Below, in pieces: positions 1 through 8,258 of a stretch of DNA of 64,000 nucleotides. The stretch's first letter is position 1; each line of letters starts with the position of its first letter. Below the pieces are notes generated by a model. The model saw only the letters and a list, made by a program, of their open reading frames with translations. It searched no databases and had not been told where the DNA came from. Where the stretch lies: positions 124,001 to 188,000 of the forward strand of contig CAVVGK010000018.1 in NCBI GenBank assembly GCA_963747755.1. The letters are read 5' to 3'. Source of the DNA: DATFVA01 sp963747755. GTDB taxonomy: Bacteria > Bacteroidota > Ignavibacteria > Ignavibacteriales > Ignavibacteriaceae. A program made the translations under genes and the position numbers.

Positions 1-960
1 AACATTTGCGTTCCCGTCATTCCTGTAATACATAAGCGATTGAGGAACTGTCGGATCGTAAAGCACAGTAACAAATAAATCCAGGTCGCCGTCATTATCT
101 ATATCGGTAAATCTCGGCATATTAAATCCGCTTGTAAAAACACTGTCCTGATTGTGCGGGTACCTGTTGTAAACTACATTAAGATCAGGAACAGATGGAG
201 TGCCCTGGTTCTCTATGAAATAAAGACTTCTGCTGAAAAAGTCCCCCCAAAACAAATCCAGGTCGCCGTCACTATCTATATCAGCGAAATCCAGTGAACT
301 GGCTCCATGCCTGCTTCCTTCTCTTTTTCCGCCGCTTATAATGTAAATGCCCTGCCAAATGTTCGTGATAAATTTGAGATTGAAGGATGATGGTGTACCG
401 ATATTCTCATAATAGTTTAGCGTCCCTACAGAGTTTCCCGAGACGAAATCTTTGTCTCCGTCATCGTCTACATCTGCAAATACCGGGTTGCATCCGAACT
501 CGCTGTAGATAGGATCGCCGTTATTATCTTTTAAGGTATCTTCTTCAAGAGTAAAAGAGGGGATTGAGGGAGTGCCAATATTTATGCGGAATTGTATATA
601 AGCTCCGGGGGTACCCGTAAATAGATCAAAATCATTATCGTTATCAATATCGGCAAAGAAAAACCAGTCGTAAAAATATAACCCGGGTATGGTGTCAAAT
701 GATAGAACAAAGTGAGGATCTGAAGGAGAACCGTCGTTTTTGTACCAGCCGTAAGTTCCGTCGCTGTCGATAAAGAAGATATCCGGATCACCATCATTAT
801 CGATATCTATGAACTGCGGTTCAGGGTTATTAGTTCCTCCCGAAAAAATATTCGTAAGAGGACCCTGCTGATCGCTGAATGGAATTGAATTAAGTTCACG
901 CCTGAATGTCTGTGGATACAGTATTCCCGTGAATAATAAAATAACAGCAAAATATTTCAT
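1..960 (-). CDS. FG-GAP/VCBS repeat secreted protein, partial (C-terminus off the left edge)
   Basis: The reading frame runs from an ATG at 960 down to the left edge without a stop, so the C-terminus is missing. The N-terminus is a signal peptide (MKYFAVILLFTGILYPQ) with Gln directly after the likely cleavage site. The rest holds at least five acidic calcium-binding-like repeats (DIDNDGDPD, DIDNDNDFD, DVDDDGDKD, DIDSDGDLD, DIDNDGDLD), the hallmark of VCBS/FG-GAP beta-propeller blades. Such proteins are exported surface or adhesion proteins; whether this one ends in a T9SS sorting domain like others in the window cannot be seen. It starts 2 nt after the rsmD stop, so the two may be co-transcribed. 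Function beyond a propeller fold is unknown. Confidence 0.85.
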   Translation of the reverse strand, partial: MKYFAVILLFTGILYPQTFRRELNSIPFSDQQGPLTNIFSGGTNNPEPQFIDIDNDGDPDIFFIDSDGTYGWYKNDGSPSDPHFVLSFDTIPGLYFYDWFFFADIDNDNDFDLFTGTPGAYIQFRINIGTPSIPSFTLEEDTLKDNNGDPIYSEFGCNPVFADVDDDGDKDFVSGNSVGTLNYYENIGTPSSFNLKFITNIWQGIYIISGGKREGSRHGASSLDFADIDSDGDLDLFWGDFFSRSLYFIENQGTPSVPDLNVVYNRYPHNQDSVFTSGFNMPRFTDIDNDGDLDLFVTVLYDPTVPQSLMYYRNDGNANV

Positions 961-962
961 TA

Positions 963-1511
963 TTAGCCGATCTGGTAGAGACATGTGTCTCCGATAATCT
1001 TAAAAGGTTCGCTCTTAAGATTAACCATATCCTTTTCTTTTGTTTGTATTGAACGCTCGATAAACAAGAAACTGTCATTGGCAAGGTATCTATTAGTTAA
1101 TATATTTTCAACCACTTTATAGATATCATCTTTAAAGAAGGGGGGATCGGCAAGGATTAAATCATACTCCTTATGATTGCTGAGAGAAGTGAACTTCACT
1201 GCTTCCATTTTATGAACGGTGCTTTTTGTCTCCAGGTCCAACGAACTAATATTTTCCTGCAGGTTTTTGTAAATGGCATAATTCTTTTCAACAAAATCTA
1301 CCGATGCGGCACCGCGGCTGAGGCATTCGAGTCCCAGAGATCCTGAGCCTGAATAAAGATCAAGTACACTGATATTTTCAAATGAAATGCGGTTATTAAG
1401 AAGATTGAAAAATGTTTCCCTTACCCTGTCTGTAGTAGGCCTGATAAGTTTTGAGTCAGGAACCCTGATGAGTCTACCCTTAAATTCACCTGAAATTATT
1501 CTCATTCTCAT
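963..1511 (-). CDS. rsmD: 16S rRNA (guanine(966)-N2)-methyltransferase RsmD
   Basis: 182 residues, the usual RsmD length. The N-terminus (MRIISGEFKGR) and the stretch RPTTDRVRETFFN are typical of the family. The SAM-binding motif I reads LDLYSGSGSLGLE, and the catalytic motif is LADPPF, the (D/N)PP(F/Y) motif of N2-guanine methyltransferases. It methylates one guanine of 16S rRNA during 30S assembly, in the cytoplasm. Two in-frame ATGs lie two codons apart, so the start is uncertain by 6 nt. It precedes the FG-GAP gene on the same strand. The usual partner coaD is not next to it here. Confidence 0.93.
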   Translation of the reverse strand: MRMRIISGEFKGRLIRVPDSKLIRPTTDRVRETFFNLLNNRISFENISVLDLYSGSGSLGLECLSRGAASVDFVEKNYAIYKNLQENISSLDLETKSTVHKMEAVKFTSLSNHKEYDLILADPPFFKDDIYKVVENILTNRYLANDSFLFIERSIQTKEKDMVNLKSEPFKIIGDTCLYQIG

Positions 1512-1591
1512 AAATGTCAGTCAGAAGTATTAATACAAAAAATTAAATAGCCCGCCGAGGGGACCCGAATAATAAAATAAAAATAAGTTAT

Positions 1592-2518
1592 TCAGGCTAA
1601 TCTTAAAGCTAGTCCTGCTGAAGGTGTAAACGAATTAAATTTTTCCGAAAAGCACCTGTTCTCAAACAGCCTGGGATTCGGTTTTATTTTTGCGAAAGGA
1701 TTGAAGTTAACAAAAGGGATATCAAGTTTCTCTCTTAGAGTCTCGACCATGGAGCCGGAGATTTCTTCCCCGCTTATATAGGCTGATTCAAGCATCTGCC
1801 TGCTGATATTAGGATGGCGGTCTGATTCAAGCTCCGAGGTTATATGTTTTACAATCTCTCCTGCATTATGAAGGTAATAGACTTTAAAGTAAACAGGTTT
1901 ACCCTGGTAGGAGAATATAACCGAAAGATGCTTTCCGGCAAGGAATACGCTTAAGATCAATCCTTTTTCAGAGACGGGATTAGTAGCGGTCAGAGCTCTT
2001 TCAGAAGCCAGATGTACATTATCAATAAACTTCAGCTTCAGCTTATTCCTTTCACAGAATTCTTTTATCAGCTTCACATATTTCCTTGAAAGAGAGATTA
2101 TGATTGAGGTATTCTGACCGATAAGCCTGTTCTTTTCAATTTCCATATATTGGATTACCTGGTCTGCGGGGTTGATGTCGGGATAAATCAGTGAAAGCTC
2201 CCACCTGAATTCCTCAATCAGATCCTGATGCAGCAGGGTATTATCATATGGCAGCTGAACAATTTTAAATATCTCCGGGGGAAGTGAGAATGAAGCAGTG
2301 CTGCTTTTAAGTGAGTTTCTGACAAGGATCTCATCAAAAGCGCCCTGTAGAAGGGCGCTTATCTTTGTTTCTTTATCAAGTTCAAGGTTTAATGGTTCGT
2401 TAAGAAAGACTTCATCAACATTCTCTAATACAAACTGATCTTCTTTCTGAACAATCTCCACAACCTGAAGCCTGGAGGAAGTTAAAGAAAATCCGGCATG
2501 GTTTTCAAATCCAGTCAT
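1592..2518 (-). CDS. PilM-like actin-fold protein, pilus/competence-associated (putative)
   Basis: 308 residues, no signal peptide or membrane segment. Features recalling PilM/GspL cytoplasmic domains are an early beta strand GFSLTSSRLQVVEI, a segment FSLPPEIFKIVQLPY where PilM has its conserved Pro/Phe patch, FVNFNPFAKI near the end (PilM: nPf), and the C-terminal SAGLALRLA (PilM: GLALR). PilM binds the PilN N-terminus in type IV pilus and type II secretion platforms. It lies 12 nt from a single-pass membrane protein and then a ComEA-like protein, which suggests a reduced pilus or DNA-uptake module. The assignment is by motif resemblance only; a diverged actin-like ATPase of other function is possible. 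The ATP-binding phosphate loops are not obvious. Confidence 0.5.
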   Translation of the reverse strand: MTGFENHAGFSLTSSRLQVVEIVQKEDQFVLENVDEVFLNEPLNLELDKETKISALLQGAFDEILVRNSLKSSTASFSLPPEIFKIVQLPYDNTLLHQDLIEEFRWELSLIYPDINPADQVIQYMEIEKNRLIGQNTSIIISLSRKYVKLIKEFCERNKLKLKFIDNVHLASERALTATNPVSEKGLILSVFLAGKHLSVIFSYQGKPVYFKVYYLHNAGEIVKHITSELESDRHPNISRQMLESAYISGEEISGSMVETLREKLDIPFVNFNPFAKIKPNPRLFENRCFSEKFNSFTPSAGLALRLA

Positions 2519-2530
2519 CAGATCCTTTAT

Positions 2531-3085
2531 TTATTCCCACGAAGCGGTATTCTTAAGTGCATCGCTTTCAAGACTTCCGACAGAACCATAACCATCAGGA
2601 TCGTTGAGATAATACCGGCTGCCGATTACCTGGGTGGAATCAATTCTTTTTACCTGGTTGTTTCTTCCGTAGATAGTATCAGCTGAAACTGATGTGTCAA
2701 CCTGAAGAACATAGGGAGAATGAGATTTAGGAGTTTTGAATAAGCTATCGGGAGTAAACTGGCCGGAGGTCAACGGAACAAACGGGTTGGCAGGTCTTCT
2801 TGAAAGTGAATCGAATGCATTCATTACACTGTCAACCATAGGATCTGTTTTGACAAAATTTATAAGACTATCGAGATTCGCGGTGTATTGGCCGTACTTT
2901 TTATTCCACAATATCTCGGCTTCCTTGATATTCTTCATCCTGAGGTGCGATTCCTGCTTGTAGTATTTTTCCTTTTCGACTGCATCTTTCGGGTCGATAA
3001 TTGCAACTTTAACTAATATTACAACTAAAACTACAATAATGAAATAAAGTATAGCGTGAAGATACCAGGGTTCTGGCTTAGTCAT
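2531..3085 (-). CDS. single-pass membrane protein of the PilM/ComEA-like cluster, hypothetical
   Basis: 184 residues. One membrane helix near the N-terminus (about residues 10-29, YFIIVVLVVILVKVAII) is followed by a charged helix and the segment ILWNKKYGQYTANLDSLINF, which resembles the 'Y.G.Y....L..L' region after the N-terminal helix of GspG-type pseudopilins. There is no prepilin peptidase site (G|xxxxE), so it is probably a type II inserted membrane protein with a periplasmic C-terminus, not a processed pilin. Its start overlaps the stop of the ComEA-like gene by 4 nt, and it is 12 nt from the PilM-like gene; translational coupling is likely. Function is not known. Confidence 0.55.
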   Translation of the reverse strand: MTKPEPWYLHAILYFIIVVLVVILVKVAIIDPKDAVEKEKYYKQESHLRMKNIKEAEILWNKKYGQYTANLDSLINFVKTDPMVDSVMNAFDSLSRRPANPFVPLTSGQFTPDSLFKTPKSHSPYVLQVDTSVSADTIYGRNNQVKRIDSTQVIGSRYYLNDPDGYGSVGSLESDALKNTASWE

Positions 3086-3600
3086 TTTTCCTCCGGAGCT
3101 TTGAAAAAATTTGATTGATCAATATATAGAAATTTTTCAATGTTATTAAATCTGGTTTTCGCGATTCCTCTAACTTCCAAAAGTTCATTCAGGTTTGTGA
3201 ACCGGCCTTTTTTATTCCTCAATTCAATAATTTTCTGCGCGGTTTTTTCACCTATTCCGGGCAGAAGTACCAGATCTTTGACGCCGGCGGTATTAATATT
3301 TATTGTCTTTTCGCCGGGAAGCTTTAAAGCTTCTTTTTTATGAAAATTACTGGTGTTAAAATCTAAAACTTCCTGCTTAGAGTCAATATATTTATCATCT
3401 GAAATCCCGGCTGTATCTGCGCCGGATTGATCAAAAAGTCTTTCTTCCGCACTATAATCAAAGTTTTTATAATCTGCACTGCTTGCATCAGCAGTATAAG
3501 CCTTGAATATTAAACCGGCTGTAAAAACTGAAGTCAGGAATAACAATACTTTAATTTCTGTTACAGTAAATCCGATTTTTCCGGATAGTTTATCAAACAC
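3082..3600 (-). CDS. ComEA-like helix-hairpin-helix DNA-binding protein
   Basis: 172 residues. An N-terminal membrane helix (about residues 17-34) anchors it. A low-complexity acidic linker follows, then a C-terminal pair of helix-hairpin-helix motifs: INTAGVKDLVLLPGIGEKTA (start of the ComEA 'INTA..eeL..lPGIG..kA' signature) and LNELLEVRGIAKTRFNNIE. ComEA proteins bind double-stranded DNA without sequence preference at the outer face of the inner membrane during natural transformation. Here it heads a three-gene overlapping set with a single-pass protein and a PilM-like protein. No comEC, comFC or pilus ATPase is in the window, so a full competence system cannot be claimed. Confidence 0.8.
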   Translation of the reverse strand: MFDKLSGKIGFTVTEIKVLLFLTSVFTAGLIFKAYTADASSADYKNFDYSAEERLFDQSGADTAGISDDKYIDSKQEVLDFNTSNFHKKEALKLPGEKTININTAGVKDLVLLPGIGEKTAQKIIELRNKKGRFTNLNELLEVRGIAKTRFNNIEKFLYIDQSNFFKAPEEK

Positions 3601-3680
3601 CCCCGAAATCCCGATAATTATTCTAAAAAATCACAATGAATATAATATAAAAAGAAAAAGAATACCACGAACACATTATG

Positions 3681-4823
3681 TCAAAGTCCGAATCGTTTGA
3701 AGAAATTCTTCTCCTCGGACCCGGAGGATGATTTAACATTAGGACTGTTCAAAAGCTCTTTCAGAAGCTCTTTTTCCTTTGAATTCAGTTTTTTAGGAAC
3801 CGAAATATTTACTCTTACAATCTGATCACCACGACCCGAATGATTCAAATGCTTTACTCCTTTGTCCCGCATCTTGAGAAGTTTGCCTGAAGGAGTCCCC
3901 GAGTCGATCTTTAATTTAGCTTTGCCTGTAAGGGTTGGGACTTCAACCTCACCGCCAAGGGCAGCCTCAGGGAAACTAACAAAAAGATCATACAGAATGT
4001 CATCGGCCTCACGCTGAAAATATTCGTGCTGGATTTCTTTGAAGATAACCATCAGGTCGCCGGCGGGACCTCCACGTTTACCCGCATTACCATCGCTGCG
4101 CATCGTCATATAATTTCCGTCGCTTACCCCGGCCGGAACGTCGATATTTATATTTACATCCGCCTGAACCCTTCCGTCGCCCATACACTTTCTGCAGGGT
4201 TTATCTATTACAGTTCCTTCGCCGCCGCAGTTGCTGCAGGTTGTTATGTTAACGAACTGACCGAATACCGATCTTGATACGCTTTTTACTTCACCGGTTC
4301 CATGACAGACGGGACAGGTATTTTTGGATGTCCCTTCCTCGGCACCGGATCCGCCGCATTCATCGCATTTAACCTGCTTTTTAATCTTAAGCTTTTTGGA
4401 TGTTCCTTCTGCAATTTCCTCGAGGGTAAGCTCCAGCGTGACACGTAAATCGGAACCAGGAGTGCCGCCTGTGCGCCGCCTCGTTCTTCTTTGACCTCCT
4501 CCGAAGAAATCATCGAATATCGATCCCCCGCCGCCGCCGAATATATCGGAGAAGTGGGAGAATATATCGTTGATATCGGAAAATCCCTCCTGTCCTCCTC
4601 TCATACCTGCATGTCCGAACCTGTCGTAGTTGGCTCGTTTCTCATCGTGACTTAAAATTTCATATGCTTCAGCGGCCTCTTTAAACCTTTCTTCCGCATC
4701 CTTATCCTCCGGATTTCTATCGGGATGATACTGCATAGCAAGCTTCCTGTATGCTTTTTTCAACTCATCTTTGGAGGCAGTTTTCTCTACACCCAGAACT
4801 TCGTAATAATCTCTTTTTGACAT
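3681..4823 (-). CDS. dnaJ: molecular chaperone DnaJ
   Basis: 380 residues, a full-length type I DnaJ. J domain at residues 1-70 with the HPD tripeptide in YHPDRNPED; Gly/Phe-rich region about 75-115; zinc-finger region with four CxxCxGxG units (CDECGGSG, CPVCHGTG, CSNCGGEG, CRKCMGDG), all cysteines intact; C-terminal substrate-binding domains after that. It stimulates DnaK ATPase and delivers unfolded clients. It is the last gene of hrcA-grpE-dnaJ, with 9 nt between grpE and dnaJ. dnaK is not in the window. Expected to be controlled by HrcA through the CIRCE element upstream of hrcA. Confidence 0.97.
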   Translation of the reverse strand: MSKRDYYEVLGVEKTASKDELKKAYRKLAMQYHPDRNPEDKDAEERFKEAAEAYEILSHDEKRANYDRFGHAGMRGGQEGFSDINDIFSHFSDIFGGGGGSIFDDFFGGGQRRTRRRTGGTPGSDLRVTLELTLEEIAEGTSKKLKIKKQVKCDECGGSGAEEGTSKNTCPVCHGTGEVKSVSRSVFGQFVNITTCSNCGGEGTVIDKPCRKCMGDGRVQADVNINIDVPAGVSDGNYMTMRSDGNAGKRGGPAGDLMVIFKEIQHEYFQREADDILYDLFVSFPEAALGGEVEVPTLTGKAKLKIDSGTPSGKLLKMRDKGVKHLNHSGRGDQIVRVNISVPKKLNSKEKELLKELLNSPNVKSSSGSEEKNFFKRFGL

Positions 4824-4832
4824 ATAAGAATA

Positions 4833-5429
4833 TTAATCCTCTTTATTTTCATTTGCTGAATTACCGTTTCCCTCCTGGTCTTCACTGACAATAACCTTCG
4901 CATGCCTGATGACACGGTCCTTATACATATAACCTTTCTCCAGCTCGTCAACAACCGTATGCGGTGCTACGTCGTCAGCTTTCCTCTGCAATAGTGCTTC
5001 ATGAAAATTTACATCGAAAGGCTGTCCTAAAGATTCAATCCTCTTTACCCCCTGGTCATCAAGCACTTTTACAAGCTTATCATAAATAAGCTTCAGACCT
5101 TTCTTAATCGATTCGGTATCGCTGGAATTATCGATATGCTGAAGAGATCTTTCAAAGTCATCTACGACAGGCAGAAGTTTGATGATGAATGATTCTGCTG
5201 CATACTTAAGAAGATTAAGCTGATCATTTTCTGTTCTTCTTTTATAGTTCTCGAACTCGGCAGCCCGCCTGAGCAGCTTGTCTTTCAGATCAGCTATCTC
5301 ATTCTCCAGTTCCTCAATCCTTCTGTTTTTGTTCATCATTTCCTCGTCCATTTCCTGCTTATCCTGAATCTGTTCAGCATTTTCACTCACTTCTTCTTCA
5401 CGGTCATTGTTTTTTTTATCTTTTTTCAT
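4833..5429 (-). CDS. grpE: nucleotide exchange factor GrpE
   Basis: 198 residues. A highly charged N-terminal segment and long coiled coil (about residues 30-65) lead into the family core: LLRRAAEFENYKRRTE and, near the end, GYMYKDRVIRHAKVIVS, the typical GrpE C-terminal beta-domain signature. It dimerises and releases ADP from DnaK. It lies between hrcA (17 nt) and dnaJ (9 nt) in a single transcription unit. Confidence 0.96.
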   Translation of the reverse strand: MKKDKKNNDREEEVSENAEQIQDKQEMDEEMMNKNRRIEELENEIADLKDKLLRRAAEFENYKRRTENDQLNLLKYAAESFIIKLLPVVDDFERSLQHIDNSSDTESIKKGLKLIYDKLVKVLDDQGVKRIESLGQPFDVNFHEALLQRKADDVAPHTVVDELEKGYMYKDRVIRHAKVIVSEDQEGNGNSANENKED

Positions 5430-5446
5430 TTACGTTTCTCCGCTGT

Positions 5447-6490
5447 TTATTCATTCTTTAAAATTTCTGATAGCATTTTAGCCATATAATCTACTATGGC
5501 AACCACCTTTGAGTATTCCATACGTTTTGGACCAATAATTCCGAGCGTTCCGGAAGTACTTCCAATGGAATATTCTTTGCTTACAAAACTGTATTCTTCA
5601 AGTTTTCGATCCTGATTTTCACTTCCGATAGAAATAAATACCTGGTCAAGGGCGGCATCGCTGCCCTTATCGAGTATGTGGATTATAATATCCTTATTCT
5701 CAATCAGCTCTACAATCCCCGGAATCTTTTCGGGATTTTCAAATTCGGGCTGCTTAATTATATTACTTGCGCCCGTAAGGTAAATACTATCTTTGGAATT
5801 TATATCTTTAAAAATCTTGTCTACAGAATCAACAAAAAGTCTGATAACAGGTCGTTGATCTTCTTCAATATCCTTCAGCCTTTCACTGAATGTAGTTCTT
5901 ATTTCTTTGAAGGTGAGGCCGCATAACCTTTCATTCAGCAGATTCTGCACCGATTCTATCTGTGCAGGCAGAATTTCCGAATCGATTTCCATCGTGATGG
6001 TCTTAACCAGTCCACCTTTTATGCTTATCACTATAAGAATACGGCTTGATGAGAGTGAAACTAACTGCAGCTTCGCAAGAATTCCTGAATCGAGCCGGGG
6101 ATAGGTTACACAGGCAAGCTGTTTGGTAATATTGCTTAAGATTAAAGTAGTTAAACGAAGTATTTCATCAGTTTCGATCTGTTCAACATTAAGGTTTTTA
6201 TTAATAATACCCTTTTCGGAATTCCTGATCTTCTGGATTTCCATTAAGGAATCTACATAAAACCTGTATCCTTTATCAGTTGGTATCCTGCCGGCTGAAG
6301 TATGGGGATGCCCGATAAAACCGGATTCCTCAAGGTCAGCCATAATATTTCTCACCGTTGCGGGTGAAAAACCGATATCATATTTCTTTGTTATATACCT
6401 GGAGCCGACAGGCGACGCTGTCAGTATAAACTGCTGTATTATAGATCTTAATATCAGTTTTTCTCTATCGCTTAATTCTTCGTGTCCCAT
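5447..6490 (-). CDS. hrcA: heat-inducible transcription repressor HrcA
   Basis: 347 residues, typical HrcA length. The N-terminal winged helix (LSDREKLILRSIIQQFILTA, then SPATVRNIMADLEESGFI) is followed by the HrcA core including TSAGRIPTDKGYRFYVDSLM, and the C-terminal segment GTLGIIGPKRMEYSKVVAIVDY is the family's signature end. HrcA binds CIRCE and represses chaperone operons; its own folding depends on GroEL, which makes the circuit heat-responsive. First gene of hrcA-grpE-dnaJ; a CIRCE-like operator lies about 108 nt upstream of the start, giving autoregulation. Confidence 0.96.
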   Translation of the reverse strand: MGHEELSDREKLILRSIIQQFILTASPVGSRYITKKYDIGFSPATVRNIMADLEESGFIGHPHTSAGRIPTDKGYRFYVDSLMEIQKIRNSEKGIINKNLNVEQIETDEILRLTTLILSNITKQLACVTYPRLDSGILAKLQLVSLSSSRILIVISIKGGLVKTITMEIDSEILPAQIESVQNLLNERLCGLTFKEIRTTFSERLKDIEEDQRPVIRLFVDSVDKIFKDINSKDSIYLTGASNIIKQPEFENPEKIPGIVELIENKDIIIHILDKGSDAALDQVFISIGSENQDRKLEEYSFVSKEYSIGSTSGTLGIIGPKRMEYSKVVAIVDYMAKMLSEILKNE

Positions 6491-6597
6491 ATTAGTCTGT
6501 TTTCGTTTTGAATTCGCTAATATAAAAAAAATAAGTAAAAATTGTTAACCCAAAAACGTGCAAAAATAATTAAAATTCGCAAGATTTGAAAGAGATT

Positions 6598-6624
6598 TTA
6601 GCAGTCATCATAAGAGAGTGATAA
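6598..6624. promoter_or_regulatory. CIRCE operator (HrcA binding site)
   Basis: Inverted repeat TTAGCAGTC, 9-nt spacer, GAGTGATAA. This matches the CIRCE consensus TTAGCACTC-N9-GAGTGCTAA at 16 of 18 positions with the exact spacer length. The two differing bases (G at 6604, A at 6621) each break one pair of the palindrome. It sits between the divergent hrcA and purM genes, about 108 nt from each start, so it could serve the hrcA operon and conceivably also affect purM. Base match is seen; binding by HrcA is inferred from the adjacent hrcA. Confidence 0.85.
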
Positions 6625-6731
6625 ATCGGTCAAATATGAGTTAATTGGTACTAAAAGTAATCTTATTTTGTTTCCTAGCTCATTTCATCGTAAATTTTGC
6701 CTGATTTTTAGCCAATAATTTGTAAATAAAT

Positions 6732-7733
6732 ATGTCAGGAAATTCCACTTATAAGGCAGCCGGTGTTGATATTGAAGCCGGTGACGAAACAATAAAAAGA
6801 ATCAAAGGTTTCGCAAAATCCACATTTAATAAGAATGTTCTCTCCGATATCGGGCTGTTCGGTGCATTTTACCAGCCTGACCTCGCGGGATTTAAGGAGC
6901 CCGTACTTGTTTCAAGCGTTGATGGAGTAGGAACAAAACTGAAGATTGCTTTTGCAGCCGATAAGCATGATACAGTAGGACGCGATCTTGTGAACCATTG
7001 TGTAAATGACATTTCGGTATGCGGAGCAAAACCTCTTTTCTTCCTTGATTACCTGGCATTTGGAAAACTTAATCCTGATAAAGCTGCAAAGATAATTGAA
7101 GGTTTCTCTATCGCCTGCAAAGAAAATGAATGTGCGCTTATCGGCGGCGAAACTGCTGAAATGCCCGGTCTCTATGCAGAGGATGAATATGATATGTCGG
7201 GAACTATTGTTGGTATTGTTGATAAGTCAGGAGTAATTGACGGAGGCAATATCAAAAAGGGTGATGTACTCATAGGCTTTCCATCAAACGGACTTCATAC
7301 GAACGGCTATTCACTTGCCCGTAAAGTGCTTCTTCCAAAGTTTAAGATAAATGAAAAAATCGATGAGCTCGGTTCCACCCTGGGCGATGAACTTCTTAGA
7401 GTTCATAAATCATATCTGAGACTCATAAGCCATTTAAATAAAAACATGAAAGTTAAGGGGTTCTCTCATATAACCGGCGGCGGTATAATCGGTAATACTA
7501 AAAGAGTACTGCCTGAAGGATTAAGATTAAGTATTGAATGGGATGAATGGGAAATGCCGGCCGTGTTCAGATTAAATCAGCAGACAGGAAAAATAAGTCT
7601 TGAAGAAATGAGAACTGTTTTTAATCTTGGTATTGGCTTGATTGCTATTATATCTCCTGATGATGAAAGCAGAATGGTTTCCCTCTCCAACGAAATAAAT
7701 GAACATCCATTAAGAATTGGCGAAGTAATTTAA
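6732..7733 (+). CDS. purM: phosphoribosylformylglycinamidine cyclo-ligase PurM (AIR synthetase)
   Basis: 333 residues. Catalyses the ATP-dependent closure of FGAM to AIR, step five of purine synthesis. Family motifs: YKAAGVDIEAGDE at the N-terminus, VSSVDGVGTKLKIAF (catalytic/ATP loop), HDTVGRDLVNHCVNDISVCGA, IGGETAEMPG, GFPSNGLHTNGYSLAR, and FSHITGGGIIGNTKRVLP near residue 240. Divergent from hrcA across 241 nt that contain the CIRCE element. No other purine gene is adjacent. Downstream lipoprotein starts 9 nt after the stop. Confidence 0.96.
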   Translation: MSGNSTYKAAGVDIEAGDETIKRIKGFAKSTFNKNVLSDIGLFGAFYQPDLAGFKEPVLVSSVDGVGTKLKIAFAADKHDTVGRDLVNHCVNDISVCGAKPLFFLDYLAFGKLNPDKAAKIIEGFSIACKENECALIGGETAEMPGLYAEDEYDMSGTIVGIVDKSGVIDGGNIKKGDVLIGFPSNGLHTNGYSLARKVLLPKFKINEKIDELGSTLGDELLRVHKSYLRLISHLNKNMKVKGFSHITGGGIIGNTKRVLPEGLRLSIEWDEWEMPAVFRLNQQTGKISLEEMRTVFNLGIGLIAIISPDDESRMVSLSNEINEHPLRIGEVI

Positions 7734-7742
7734 CCGTCTGAT

Positions 7743-8258
7743 ATGCATCTTATTAAATGTATAACGCTCCCGGTGTTATTAGTTATTTTATTAATAACCG
7801 GAGGCTGTGATAAAGGCATTGAACCAAGACCTGCAGATGAAGTCCCGGGTTTTGGCGGAAGAATTACATTTATAGGTGCCTGGCCCGACAGCATACAAAG
7901 AACCTATGTCGTTGCGTTCGATAGTCTCCTTGAATCTCCTGAAGATTTCAATATATTCAACCTTAAGTTTATAAGCGGCGAAATCCCATATGGCGTAACA
8001 TCCTATGATTTTGATTCAAGGGACAGCGCTCTCATTCCTATTAATTCCGGTACCTTTTCCTACGTAGCTGTTGTTCAGCAGAAAACAGAAAATCCCTCTT
8101 TGAATCCAGGTGATTGGATTGTTGCAGGAATTTATTATGCTTACGGAGATACAACTTATCCGGGAAAACTTGTAATTCCTGAGAAGTCCTTCGTCAAAAA
8201 TATCGACATATGGTGTGATTATAATAATCCTCCGCCACAGCCTACAGGCGGCGGATGA
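7743..8258 (+). CDS. hypothetical lipoprotein paired with a TonB-dependent receptor
   Basis: 171 residues. Signal peptide with lipobox ITGGC at about residues 19-23, so it should be lipidated and cell-envelope-bound. The remainder is mostly beta-rich with no family I recognise; it ends in a Pro/Gly-rich tail. Its stop overlaps the start of the TonB-dependent receptor by 4 nt (ATGA), strongly suggesting translational coupling and a shared job, perhaps as surface ligand-binding partner of the receptor as SusD/HmuY-type proteins are. That role is inference from position only. Confidence 0.7.
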   Translation: MHLIKCITLPVLLVILLITGGCDKGIEPRPADEVPGFGGRITFIGAWPDSIQRTYVVAFDSLLESPEDFNIFNLKFISGEIPYGVTSYDFDSRDSALIPINSGTFSYVAVVQQKTENPSLNPGDWIVAGIYYAYGDTTYPGKLVIPEKSFVKNIDIWCDYNNPPPQPTGGG

